This document shows, one piece after another, positions 56,595 to 64,000 of a stretch of DNA of 64,000 nucleotides. The notes under the pieces are model-generated. The model saw only the letters and a program-made list of their open reading frames with translations. It was not told where the DNA came from and searched no databases. The stretch lies in NCBI RefSeq assembly GCF_014334095.1, contig NZ_CP060495.1, forward strand, positions 333,001 to 397,000, given 5' to 3'. Made by a program: the position numbers and the translations under genes. Each line of letters begins with the position of its first letter. Within the stretch, counting starts at the first letter, position 1. This DNA comes from Novosphingopyxis iocasae (GTDB taxonomy: Bacteria; Pseudomonadota; Alphaproteobacteria; Sphingomonadales; Sphingomonadaceae).

Positions 56595-56836
56595 GTGTCC
56601 GCTGGTCCTTATTGCCTGCCGATGCGTCGTTTTTCGCGCGTTAAAACAGGGCGGCGCGGCCCGCAAGTCCGGCCTTTCCGCCATGTGCCCCGCCACCCCT
56701 CCGGCTAACGCTCTGAAGGGTGCGGTGCAGCAATGCATACGAATGCAAAGCCGCGATTGACGCGCTGGATCGGCTGATCTACCGGCATGTCATCTGAGAA
56801 CATCACCACCGCATTCGTCGACGCCTCTTAATAGAA

Positions 56837-56863
56837 GGCAAGTCGGGTGCAGGCGGACTTTGC
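56837..56863. promoter_or_regulatory. Imperfect inverted repeat in the chvI-pckA intergenic region
   Basis: GGCAAGTC and GACTTTGCC face each other around CGGGTGCAGGCG, with one unpaired base, about 35 bases upstream of pckA. It may be an operator or leader hairpin. In the rest of 56595-56896 (302 bases) I see no gene or RNA. Confidence 0.3.
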
Positions 56864-56896
56864 CCGTTTCATCCGTTTTGAAAGAATGCGTGCCCC

Positions 56897-58501
56897 ATGT
56901 CCCAGTCCCCCAACCAGCAGCCCAATGTCTCGCTTTCCGAACAGGGCTTTTCCGTCTCTGCTTATTGTCACTGGAACTTGCAGCGCGCGGCGCTGGTCGA
57001 AGCGGCGGTCGCGGGCGGGGAAGGGCGCTTGGCGAAGGACGGTCCGCTGGTCGTGGAAACCGGCAAGCACACCGGCCGCTCGGCCAAGGACAAGTTCATC
57101 GTTCGCGACGCAGAGACCGAAGATAATATCTGGTGGGATAACAACGCTGCGATGAGCCCGGAGCATTTCGCCGCGCTGAAAGAAGACTTCCTGAGCGCGC
57201 TCGGCGAAAAGAAAACGCTCTATTGCCAGGATCTGTTCGGCGGATCGCAGCCCGAGCACCGCGTCGCCGTGCGCGTGATCAACGAGCTGGCCTGGCACAA
57301 TCTGTTCATCCGCACGATGCTGTGCCGCCCGACCGAGGAGGAGCTGGCCGGTTTCAGCCCCGAATATACCGTGATCGATCTGCCCAGCTTCAAGGCCGAT
57401 CCGGATCGCCACGGCACGCGCAGCGAAACCGTGATCGCGGTGAACTTCACCGAGAAGCTGATCTTGATCGGCGGCACGCGTTATGCTGGCGAGATGAAGA
57501 AGAGCGTCTTCGGCCTTCTGAACTATCTGCTGCCGGTAAAGGGCGTGATGCCGATGCATTGCAGCGCCAATATCGGCCCGGACGGTCACAGCGCGGTCTT
57601 CTTCGGCCTGTCCGGCACCGGCAAGACCACGCTGTCAGCCGATGCCAGCCGCACGCTGATCGGCGATGACGAACATGGCTGGTCCGACAGCGCCGTCTTC
57701 AACTTCGAAGGCGGCTGCTATGCCAAGATGATCCGCCTGAGCGAGGAAGCGGAGCCGGAAATCTATTCGACCACGCGCCGCTTCGGCACCGTGCTGGAAA
57801 ATGTCGTGATGGACGACGAAACCCGCACGCTGGACCTGGACGATGCGAGCCTGGCGGAGAACAGCCGCGGCGCCTATCCGATCGATTTTATCCCGAACAC
57901 CAGCGAGAACAATCTCGGTCCCGTGCCCGCGACGGTGATCATGCTGACGGCCGATGCATTCGGCGTGCTGCCCCCGATCGCGCGGCTGACGCCCGATCAG
58001 GCGATGTATCACTTCCTTTCGGGCTACACCGCCAAGGTGGCGGGCACCGAAATCGGCGTGACCGATCCGGAAGCGACCTTTTCCACCTGCTTCGGCGCAC
58101 CGTTCATGCCGCGCCACCCCAGCGTCTATGGCAATCTGCTAAAGGAGCGGATCGCCAAGGGCGGGGTGCAATGCTGGTTGCTCAACACCGGCTGGACCGG
58201 TGGGAAGTACGGCACGGGTAAGCGCATGCCGATCAAGGAGACCCGCGCGCTCCTGAACGCTGCGCTGGACGGTTCGCTCAATGACGCCGAATTCCGCACC
58301 GACCCCAATTTCGGGTTCGACGTACCGGTATCGGTGCCGGGTGTGGATGATGCGATCCTCGATCCGCGCGAAACCTGGGACGACAAGGCTGCCTATGACG
58401 ATCAGGCGGCCAAGCTGGTGAAGCTGTTCATCGACAATTTCGCGCCGTTCGAAAGCCATGTCGATCAGGGTGTGAAGGAAGCGGCACCCACCGCCGCCTG
58501 A
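56897..58501 (+). CDS. pckA: Phosphoenolpyruvate carboxykinase (ATP)
   Basis: Gluconeogenic enzyme converting oxaloacetate to PEP, 534 aa. Signatures are [16 protein letters not shown], the kinase-1a loop [25 protein letters not shown] and the PEP-binding [13 protein letters not shown]. The C-terminal [15 protein letters not shown] is also present. Length is normal. It is divergent from chvI, the arrangement in which ChvI controls pckA in some rhizobia. A GC-rich hairpin follows the stop. Confidence 0.97.
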   Translation: MSQSPNQQPNVSLSEQGFSVSAYCHWNLQRAALVEAAVAGGEGRLAKDGPLVVETGKHTGRSAKDKFIVRDAETEDNIWWDNNAAMSPEHFAALKEDFLSALGEKKTLYCQDLFGGSQPEHRVAVRVINELAWHNLFIRTMLCRPTEEELAGFSPEYTVIDLPSFKADPDRHGTRSETVIAVNFTEKLILIGGTRYAGEMKKSVFGLLNYLLPVKGVMPMHCSANIGPDGHSAVFFGLSGTGKTTLSADASRTLIGDDEHGWSDSAVFNFEGGCYAKMIRLSEEAEPEIYSTTRRFGTVLENVVMDDETRTLDLDDASLAENSRGAYPIDFIPNTSENNLGPVPATVIMLTADAFGVLPPIARLTPDQAMYHFLSGYTAKVAGTEIGVTDPEATFSTCFGAPFMPRHPSVYGNLLKERIAKGGVQCWLLNTGWTGGKYGTGKRMPIKETRALLNAALDGSLNDAEFRTDPNFGFDVPVSVPGVDDAILDPRETWDDKAAYDDQAAKLVKLFIDNFAPFESHVDQGVKEAAPTAA

Positions 58502-58518
58502 CAAGTTTGGAGAGGACC

Positions 58519-58549
58519 GCCGCGGACCGGGGCCAACCCCGGCCGCGGC
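58519..58549 (+). terminator. GC-rich hairpin after pckA
   Basis: GCCGCGG (58519-58525) pairs with CCGCGGC (58543-58549), and an inner GGGG/CCCC closes a short loop. TTCTCTTCT follows, a weak T-rich tail. Confidence 0.55.
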
Positions 58550-58628
58550 ACCGTTCTCTTCTAAACCCAACCTCCGCTCCATTCTGCTGCATTGCAGCAT
58601 GACGCCTTAGCCATTAGCTAGGGCCGCC

Positions 58629-59747
58629 ATGCTCGATATACCGCTCCCCGATTTCTTCGATGGGCTGCCGTTGGTTTGGCGGCATTTGATCGATGTTGCG
58701 ATTGCCGCGCTGGTGGCGCTCGGCATCCACTTCAGCGTCTTCGCGCTGCTTCGCCGGCTGACGCATAAGTCCGAAAACCGGTCCGACAATATTGTGCTGC
58801 GCTATTTGCGCCTGCCCACGCGCTGGCTGTTCGTCGCGATTGCGGTGGGCATCGCGCGGCGCGGCTGGGGGCTCAGCGATCCCACCGTCGATCTATGGCA
58901 CATGATCGAAGGGATGGCGCTGCCGCTGCTGATCGGCTGGCTTCTCATCGCCATCCTGCGCGCCTTGCGGGAGGTGGTGGAACTGCATGCCGACATCACG
59001 GTCGAGAACAATCTCAACGCGCGCCGCCGCCGTACCCGCACAGGGATATTGGTGCGCATCGGTATCTTCCTCATCATCCTCGTCACCGTCGCGATGATGC
59101 TGCTGAGCCTGCCCAGCGTGCGCAGCATCGGCGTCAGCCTGCTTGCGTCGGCGGGCCTCGCAGGTCTTGCGGTCGGCGCTGCCGCGCAGCCTGCGCTCAA
59201 GAACCTGATCGCGGGTATCCAGATGGCCTTTACCGAGCCGATCCGGATCGAGGATGCCGTGGTCGTCGCGGGCGAGTGGGGGTGGATCGAGGAGATCCGG
59301 CTCACTTATATCGTGGTCAAGGTGTGGGACGACCGGCGCCTGATCGTGCCGGTGTCGAAGTTTCTGGAGGAGCCGTTCCAGAACTGGACGCGGACCGGTG
59401 CCGGGCTGTTCGGCGCGATCTTTCTCTACCTCGATCCGGCGGCGGATATCGACCGGCTGCGCGCCTATTTCGAAAGCTTCATCGAGGATGAGCCGCTCTA
59501 TGACGGGCGCGGCAATGTGTTGCAGGTGACCGATATGAAGGCGGACGCGATCGAGCTGCGCATCCTCGCCACGGCCAGTTCTTCACCGCGCACTTTCGAT
59601 CTGCGCTGCGCGATCCGCGAGAAGATGCTCGCCTTCATCCGCGACGAAATGCCCGAGGCGTTCCCCCGGACCCGAGCATTGCTCGGGAGCGACGAAACGC
59701 CCCGGGTGTCGATGAGCCCGGCGGAGGGAGGCATACCGGGCTCATAA
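58629..59747 (+). CDS. MscS-family mechanosensitive ion channel
   Basis: 372 aa, longer than the E. coli MscS, with four to five helices before the pore. The pore-lining helix reads SLLASAGLAGLAVGAAAQPALKNL-like, with a Gly/Ala pattern, followed by the beta domain IRIEDAVVVAGEWGWIEEI and the RLIVPVSKFLEEPFQNWTR signature. It opens under hypo-osmotic shock to release solutes. The ATG at 58629 (MLDIPLPDFFDGL) is used. Confidence 0.92.
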   Translation: MLDIPLPDFFDGLPLVWRHLIDVAIAALVALGIHFSVFALLRRLTHKSENRSDNIVLRYLRLPTRWLFVAIAVGIARRGWGLSDPTVDLWHMIEGMALPLLIGWLLIAILRALREVVELHADITVENNLNARRRRTRTGILVRIGIFLIILVTVAMMLLSLPSVRSIGVSLLASAGLAGLAVGAAAQPALKNLIAGIQMAFTEPIRIEDAVVVAGEWGWIEEIRLTYIVVKVWDDRRLIVPVSKFLEEPFQNWTRTGAGLFGAIFLYLDPAADIDRLRAYFESFIEDEPLYDGRGNVLQVTDMKADAIELRILATASSSPRTFDLRCAIREKMLAFIRDEMPEAFPRTRALLGSDETPRVSMSPAEGGIPGS

Positions 59748-59751
59748 AACG

Positions 59752-60180
59752 TCAGGCCAAGGAAAGGCCGACGTCGACATTGCCGCGGGTGGCGTTCGAA
59801 TAGGGGCAGATCTGGTGCGCCGCATCGATGAGCTTTTGTGCGTCCTCGCGCTCCAGCCCGGGTAGCGCCACTTCCAGATCGGCGGTGATGCCGAAGCCGC
59901 CTTCCGAGCGCGGGCCGATACCCACCTGCGCGGTCACCGACACGTCAGCTGGCACCTTCAGCTTCAGCTGCTGCCCGGCGACCTTCAGTGCGCCGATGAA
60001 GCATGCGGCGTAACCGGCCGCGAAAAGCTGCTCCGGATTGGTGCCGTCACCGCCCGCGCCGCCCAGTTCCTTGGGGCTCGAAAGGTTCACCGCCAGCTTG
60101 CCATCCTGCGATTTCGCCGTGCCGTCACGACCGCCGGTTGCGGTGGCCTGCGTGCGATATTTTACGTCGATGCTCATCAT
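59752..60180 (-). CDS. ohr: Organic hydroperoxide resistance protein Ohr
   Basis: Thiol peroxidase of the Ohr/OsmC family, 142 aa, that reduces organic hydroperoxides. The two catalytic Cys are Cys60 (GYAACFIGAL) and Cys125 (HQICPYSNATRGN). NPEQLFAAGYAAC is the typical Ohr pattern. AAGGAG precedes two adjacent ATGs (60180, 60177). It is divergent from ohrR with two palindromes between them. Confidence 0.95.
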   Translation of the reverse strand: MMSIDVKYRTQATATGGRDGTAKSQDGKLAVNLSSPKELGGAGGDGTNPEQLFAAGYAACFIGALKVAGQQLKLKVPADVSVTAQVGIGPRSEGGFGITADLEVALPGLEREDAQKLIDAAHQICPYSNATRGNVDVGLSLA

Positions 60181-60192
60181 GCGCTCCTTCGT

Positions 60193-60252
60193 TTATCGCG
60201 ATAACATTTAGGGTGGCCAGAAACCTCTGTCCAGAACTATTTGTCGCGATAA
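60193..60252. promoter_or_regulatory. Twin palindromic sites between ohr and ohrR
   Basis: TTATCGCGATAA (60193-60204) is a perfect 12-base palindrome, and TTGTCGCGATAA (60241-60252) is a one-mismatch copy 36 bases further. One is just upstream of ohr, the other just upstream of ohrR. This is what an autoregulating MarR-type repressor would need. OhrR operators in other genera have other sequences, so the assignment is inferred from the place and the symmetry. Confidence 0.7.
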
Positions 60253-60288
60253 GGATTGCGCGCTAACAGAGAGCAAAGGAGGCGCTTC

Positions 60289-60732
60289 ATGCCCGGACCA
60301 TTACCGCTCGATCAGCAGCTCTGTTTCTCGCTTTATGCCACCTCGATGGCGATCAATCGCATTTACAAGCCGATGCTGGACAAGCTCGGCATCACCTATC
60401 CGCAGTTCCTTGTTCTACAGGCGCTGGCGGAGGAGGAGGATGGGCGCTCCATCGGTGCGATTGCAGAGCGGCTGGCGCTGGAGCCGAGCACGATCACCCC
60501 GCTGGCCAAGCGCCTGGAAGCCGCAGGACTGGTCAGCCGCACGCGCGATCCCAAAGACGAACGCCAAGTGCGCGTGCGGCTTACCGATCTAGGGCGTGAG
60601 CGGTGGGCGGAGACCGGCTGCCTCGCCCCCATGATCTACGAACGAGCGGGCATGTCCACGGACCGTCTCGTTGCGCTGAACGCGGAGGTAAAGGCGCTGC
60701 GTGATGCGCTGACAGGCAACGGGACCGCCTGA
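60289..60732 (+). CDS. ohrR: MarR-family peroxide sensor OhrR
   Basis: 147-aa repressor. The reactive N-terminal Cys12 is in QQLCFSLYATSMAINRIYKPML, the conserved OhrR context, with LGITYPQFLVLQALAEEEDG and a winged helix to about residue 100 (LALEPSTITPLAKRLEAAGL). Oxidation of Cys12 by organic peroxides releases it from DNA. The ATG at 60289 has a near-perfect AAAGGAGG; the 11 codons upstream are discarded. It probably represses ohr and itself through the sites at 60193-60252. Confidence 0.95.
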   Translation: MPGPLPLDQQLCFSLYATSMAINRIYKPMLDKLGITYPQFLVLQALAEEEDGRSIGAIAERLALEPSTITPLAKRLEAAGLVSRTRDPKDERQVRVRLTDLGRERWAETGCLAPMIYERAGMSTDRLVALNAEVKALRDALTGNGTA

Positions 60733-60789
60733 GGCGACCGGCGGTGTAGCGCTTGTCAGCGGCGGCTGCTTTTTATAGGCCCGCCGCGT

Positions 60790-60808
60790 CCGCACGCTGT
60801 TCGTGCGG
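60790..60808 (+). promoter_or_regulatory. Hairpin abutting the mntP ribosome site
   Basis: CCGCAC (60790-60795) and GTGCGG (60803-60808) form a six-base stem with a seven-base loop, two bases before the GGAG of mntP. It could affect translation. I cannot match it to the yybP-ykoY manganese riboswitch. Confidence 0.3.
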
Positions 60809-60820
60809 TGGAGATGTTCG

Positions 60821-61390
60821 ATGACCCCAGCCGCAATCGCATTCCTGTCCGTCAGCATGTCGACCGATGCCTTTGCCGCCGCTGTGGGCCGAGGCGCTTC
60901 GCACCGGCCGCCCTTGCTTTCCGCCATCAGATCCGGCGCGGTGTTCGGGGTGATAGAGGCGATCACGCCGGTCATCGGCTGGGCGCTGGGGATGGTCGCA
61001 GCGGGCTTCGTCGCTTCGGTCGACCACTGGATCGCCTTTGCGCTGCTCGCCGGCGTGGGCGGCCTGATGATATTTCACGCGGTACGCGGCGACGATGACG
61101 ATGGGAAAGCGCTGCCGGCGAAGGCCGGACCGCTGGCGCTCATCGCCACCGCGATCGGCACCAGTATCGATGCCGCCGCGGTGGGCGTGAGCCTGGCCTT
61201 CATCGGCGCGAACATCTGGGTGATCGCCGCGGCCATCGGCTTCAGCACCTTCGTCTTCACCACTATCGGTATGCTGATCGGCGCAAAGGTGGGCGCGCGT
61301 TTCGGCCGGTTCGCGGAGATCGGCGGCGGCATCGTGCTGATCGCGATCGGATCGATTATCCTCGTCGAACATCTCGGCCTGATCGGCTGA
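60821..61390 (+). CDS. mntP: Manganese efflux pump MntP
   Basis: 189-aa inner-membrane exporter with six helices. The two DUF204 repeats show FLSVSMSTDAFAAAVGRG and ATAIGTSIDAAAVGVSLAF, each with an Asp in a helix that binds Mn2+. The ATG at 60821 (MTPAAIAFLS) follows GGAG. It protects against manganese excess. Confidence 0.93.
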   Translation: MTPAAIAFLSVSMSTDAFAAAVGRGASHRPPLLSAIRSGAVFGVIEAITPVIGWALGMVAAGFVASVDHWIAFALLAGVGGLMIFHAVRGDDDDGKALPAKAGPLALIATAIGTSIDAAAVGVSLAFIGANIWVIAAAIGFSTFVFTTIGMLIGAKVGARFGRFAEIGGGIVLIAIGSIILVEHLGLIG

Positions 61391-61394
61391 GGCG

Positions 61395-61916
61395 TCAGCC
61401 GCCCGCGAGCGGTTTTTCCAGCACCGCGAATTCCAGCGGTGGGTCGGTTTCGGCAGGAAAGGGCTCGCGTTCGCCGGTTTGGCGATAGCCGCGCCGTTCG
61501 TACCAGGCGATCAGCTCGGGCCGGACGGTGATGACCCACATTGTCATCGTCCGCGCCCCGAAAAGGCGGGCTGCCTCCGCTTCGGCATGGGCCAGAATGC
61601 GGTGGCCAATTCCTCCCGCCTGCAACTGCGGATCGACCGTCAGCATGCCCAGATAGGCACCGTCGGCGCCGCGGCGGGAGATCAGCACCGTGCAGATCAG
61701 TTCCGCCCCGTCCCACGCCGTCAGCAGGCGATTGTCCGGATCGGCGATGATGTCTGCCAGCTCCGCCTCGCTGGTGCGCGGGGTTTGGATCAGGTCTGCC
61801 TCATGCGTCCAGCCCGCGCGGGCCGCGTCGCCGCGATAGGCCCGTTCGATCAGCCGGTGGACCTTCGCCAGATCGGTGGGCGCGGCGGGGCGGAAGGCAA
61901 GGGCGGAATCGTGCAT
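61395..61916 (-). CDS. GNAT-family N-acetyltransferase
   Basis: 173 aa. The acetyl-CoA site is YLGMLTVDPQLQAGGIGHRILAHAE, with Q/R-x-x-G-x-G/A recognisable, followed by MWVITVRPELIAWYERRGYRQTGE. The start is the ATG at 61916 (MHDSALAFRPAAPTDL). The substrate is unknown. It is downstream of the four-repeat membrane protein on the same strand, 47 bases away, and converges with mntP. Confidence 0.9.
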   Translation of the reverse strand: MHDSALAFRPAAPTDLAKVHRLIERAYRGDAARAGWTHEADLIQTPRTSEAELADIIADPDNRLLTAWDGAELICTVLISRRGADGAYLGMLTVDPQLQAGGIGHRILAHAEAEAARLFGARTMTMWVITVRPELIAWYERRGYRQTGEREPFPAETDPPLEFAVLEKPLAGG

Positions 61917-61963
61917 AGCCGCCCCATGCGCGAACTGTGCCGGCTCGCCAAGTCCCGAGCGGT

Positions 61964-62770
61964 TCAGGCGGCCTGTTCCGTCCGGCTGGCACGCTGCGGT
62001 ACAAAGAGAATCAGCGCCACGATCGCCGCAATCAAGACGCCGGAGGCGACCGCTCGGCTCAGCGCCAGCCCGCCATGCGAAACCGGCTTGTCGAGAAAAT
62101 CGCCGACCACGGCGCCCAGCGGACGGGTGAGGATGAACGCGCTCCAGAACAGCAGCGCCTTGTCGATCCGCGTCCAGAAATGCGCCGCTGCGACCAGCAC
62201 CAACAGTCCCCCGAAGATGGCGGCCGCGCCGAGATAGCCGAGCGAACCGTCCGCCACCCAGTCGCCGAGCGCAGTGCCCAGCGTTTGCGAAAAGGTGATG
62301 GTGATCCAGTAATAGAGCTCGGCGCGCGGCGTGTGGACCGATTCCACATCGATCCGCCCCAGGGCCTTGTACCAGACCGCCAGCGATCCGAGCACGCAGG
62401 CGAGGAGCAGCAGCGATCCGCCCGGATAGCCGATACCCAGCGAGCGCGTGGCGAAATCCGCCATGTTCGTGCCCGCGGTGGTCGAGGCGATGATCGTTGC
62501 CCAATAGAGGAAGGGATGGAAGGCGCGCGCCTTGATCTGGAACCAGACGAGGATCGCCAGCGTCACGGCAAAGATGCCGGTGCCCACCAGATAGCCGTTC
62601 AGGCCCGATTGCCCGGCGCTGGCCGTGGTTTCGCCCAGCCAGCTCATGCTGACCGTATCGCCCATCGTTTCGCCGAAGGTGGTGGCCAGGATCTTGATGA
62701 TCCAGAACCCCAATGTGATGGCCGGCACCTTTGCCAATGCCTCGCGGGTTTCGCGGTCGGTCGAATTCAT
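61964..62770 (-). CDS. COG4705-type membrane protein with four-fold internal repeat
   Basis: 268 aa with about eight helices. A motif recurs at residues 30-38 (TTFGETMGD), 97-105 (TTAGTNMAD), 162-170 (QTLGTALGD) and 216-224 (RPLGAVVGD): small residues and a terminal Asp at the end of alternating helices, spaced 54-67 residues. This implies four two-helix units arising by duplication, each offering one Asp to a possible central ion path. The family is annotated only as membrane-anchored and has no proven function that I know. The ATG at 62770 has the polar MNSTDRETREALAKVP before helix 1. Confidence 0.85.
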   Translation of the reverse strand: MNSTDRETREALAKVPAITLGFWIIKILATTFGETMGDTVSMSWLGETTASAGQSGLNGYLVGTGIFAVTLAILVWFQIKARAFHPFLYWATIIASTTAGTNMADFATRSLGIGYPGGSLLLLACVLGSLAVWYKALGRIDVESVHTPRAELYYWITITFSQTLGTALGDWVADGSLGYLGAAAIFGGLLVLVAAAHFWTRIDKALLFWSAFILTRPLGAVVGDFLDKPVSHGGLALSRAVASGVLIAAIVALILFVPQRASRTEQAA

Positions 62771-62912
62771 TGATCGGCTCCCATGGCGCGTCTATTCCTG
62801 GGGCACCAATGATGCGCGCACCGCGAATCGCCATAAGCAGCCGCTTATGCGGGCCTTTCTGGACCCCCGTTGACGCCGGGCGCGTCGCCGCTCCTCGTCA
62901 GGTCTCGGCGGC

Positions 62913-63419
62913 ATGCGCGCTCGGCTGAGTGCACTGACTGGCTCCGGCCTCTTGCTCGCATTGCAGGCGGCGGCAGCGATCTATTTCATTACCGATGCCG
63001 TGCTCGATAGCATGACGGGAGAGGCCGGAGAGGCGGCGTGGCTGGCCTGGACGGAAATCCTCGTAGCCGTCGCGCTGGCGATCGGCATCGGGCTCAGCGC
63101 GCTCAACATCCGCCGCACTTTGCGGAAATCGCGGCGGCTGTCCGATGCGCTCGTGCTTGCCCGCGGCTCTTTTGCCGAATTGCTCGATGAGCGTTTCGCG
63201 CATTGGGGCTTGTCCGCGGCCGAGGCGGAAGTGGCGCTGTTCTCGCTGAAGGGCTGTTCGATTGGTGAAATCGCGTCCCTGCGAGGATCGGCACCGGGCA
63301 CCGTCCGCTCCCAACTCAGCAAGGTTTACGCCAAGGCGGGCGTCGCGGACCGCGCGGGCCTCGCGACGTCATTCATCGAAGAGCTGATCGACGGCGCCGA
63401 AGCGGAGCGCGCCCGCTAG
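62913..63419 (+). CDS. Membrane-bound LuxR-type HTH regulator
   Basis: 168 aa. Two helices at about residues 9-30 and 45-65 are followed by a charged linker, and a GerE/LuxR HTH at about residues 103-155 (LSAAEAEVALFSLKGCSIGE, SAPGTVRSQLSKVYAKAGV). No receiver or autoinducer domain is present, so the signal may come through the membrane segments. It is divergent from the four-repeat membrane protein gene and may control it. The stop overlaps the convergent gene. Confidence 0.85.
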   Translation: MRARLSALTGSGLLLALQAAAAIYFITDAVLDSMTGEAGEAAWLAWTEILVAVALAIGIGLSALNIRRTLRKSRRLSDALVLARGSFAELLDERFAHWGLSAAEAEVALFSLKGCSIGEIASLRGSAPGTVRSQLSKVYAKAGVADRAGLATSFIEELIDGAEAERAR

Positions 63420-63730
63420 TCCAGCCGGATGCTGGTATCGAGGCCGAGCTCGGCGCGCATGGCGGTGACGCCGAGGCCGACGACGAGCAGATCGAGCAGC
63501 TGCTCCGCGCTCTGTCCGATTTCCAGCCGGTCGATCTCGATGAAGCCGGGGCGGCTGGAGCGGCGCTGGCGCATGACATAGCGCCCGCCCTGCGTGCGAT
63601 AGAGCTGCACCGATCCGACATCGTGATAGTTGACGGACAGCAGCTTCTCCCCGGTGAAGACGAGGTCCAGGCCTCCGGGATTGTCGACGATATGGTCCCG
63701 GACTTCCCCGGGCGTGGTAGCGGTGTTCAT
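63416..63730 (-). CDS. Uncharacterised 104-aa soluble protein
   Basis: Unrecognised. The sequence is rich in beta-strand stretches (GGLDLVFTGEKLLSVNYHDV, VQLYRTQGGRYVMRQRR) followed by two helices (QSAEQLLDLLVVGLGVTAM), with no signal peptide. Cytosolic location is likely. It converges with the LuxR-type gene and overlaps it by four bases. Confidence 0.7.
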   Translation of the reverse strand: MNTATTPGEVRDHIVDNPGGLDLVFTGEKLLSVNYHDVGSVQLYRTQGGRYVMRQRRSSRPGFIEIDRLEIGQSAEQLLDLLVVGLGVTAMRAELGLDTSIRLD

Positions 63731-63879
63731 AAATGTTCCTGATGCGTTGGTCCGATGGAGCGCCGCGCCGGTTCAGCAGCGGCTTGCGCTCCGTTCGGGA
63801 TCGGCCGCCGCGGGGCGGGGCCGATGAGGGTTCGTGCGAAGATCGGGCGGCCGTTCGGGTGAACGGGCCGCAATGTGCG

Positions 63880-64000
63880 TCAGGCGAAGGGCGGGGCCCT
63901 ACTGGGCGGCGGGAGCGCCGCGACTTGCGAGAGCGCCGGGCGCTGCTTTCGGGGGGCGGCCGATTTGTCGGCCGAGGCCGGCAGGACGGGGGTGCGCGAC
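63880..64000 (-). CDS. Possible 3' end of a gene cut by the right edge
   Basis: On the minus strand a frame enters from the window edge and ends at a TGA (63882-63880) with PALSQVAALPPPSRAPPFA. The PPxRAPP ending is like the tails of some small DUF2946-type membrane/metal proteins, but 40 codons are not enough to decide. The stretch 63731-63879 holds no gene that I can support; an imperfect GC-rich stem around 63851-63870 lies just after this stop. Confidence 0.3.
   Translation of the reverse strand, partial: SRTPVLPASADKSAAPRKQRPALSQVAALPPPSRAPPFA

Noticed and set aside
60780-60820. Possible manganese riboswitch before mntP
   Set aside because: Only about 90 bases separate ohrR and mntP, and a single short hairpin is seen without the conserved yybP-ykoY core.

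Overview
The window is a GC-rich chromosomal segment (roughly 65% by hand-counted lines) of an alphaproteobacterium, most likely of the order Sphingomonadales. Supporting signs are: an F1 ATP synthase operon atpHAGDC with a short epsilon subunit; chvI/chvG beside pckA and an hprK-rapZ-EIIA-HPr string; hrcA-grpE divergent from rph-rdgB; a 'vgr related'-type HEMTH protein; and intergenic CCTGAGCTTGTCGAAGG palindromes common in sphingomonads. Nothing indicates a plasmid, prophage or CRISPR locus. It reads as core chromosome with a few patches of unusual composition.

Layout. 1-977 is the 5' part of a CpaF/TadA pilus ATPase running off the left edge. 1095-3538 holds an EamA transporter and an AT-richer GT39-type glycosyltransferase. 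3670-9012 is the F1 operon, with an extra four-helix membrane protein between atpD and atpC. 9268-16662 carries ada, a membrane-linked trypsin-like protease, priA, a GntP permease, a glycine-zipper lipoprotein and a small metallopeptidase-like protein. 16673-20619 has a PCu(A)C copper chaperone divergent from dnaK-dnaJ. 20746-27793 has a large patatin-like protein, then GFA, radA, cvpA, an IscU-like protein and a Kef-type antiporter. 27803-35035 has aroB-aroK, divergent from a chain with two uncharacterised proteins, xerD, accA and an M48 protease.

35120-38928 contains two Flp pilins, mutT, a methyltransferase, comF, grxC, a nitrilase and tRNA-Arg(CCU). 39037-44619 contains a lipoprotein, a PaaG-like hydratase, xerC, hemW, a CAP-domain lipoprotein, rdgB and rph. 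44740-50195 contains hrcA-grpE, DUF4197 and DUF2490 proteins, a transaldolase and rmuC, whose 3' half has foreign-looking composition. 50496-58501 contains a META lipoprotein, a SpoU-type RNA methyltransferase, the HPr-EIIA-RapZ-HprK-ChvG-ChvI cluster and divergent pckA. 58629-64000 contains an MscS channel, ohr/ohrR with twin palindromic operators, mntP, a GNAT enzyme, a four-repeat COG4705-type membrane protein, a membrane LuxR-type regulator and two small uncharacterised frames.

Functional links. The whole DnaK machine is present but split into dnaK-dnaJ and hrcA-grpE, with a heat-shock-like promoter and a perfect palindrome upstream of dnaK. CpaF and the two Flp pilins point to a tight-adherence pilus whose other parts lie elsewhere. 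The HPr/EIIA/HprK set without sugar permeases, next to ChvG/ChvI and pckA, looks like a regulatory phosphorelay tied to gluconeogenesis. XerC and XerD are both present as separate genes. The observations most worth a second look are the membrane protein inside the ATP synthase operon, the mosaic rmuC with a possible displaced 3' remnant, the four-repeat membrane protein block, the dnaK palindrome and the standalone HEMTH protein.
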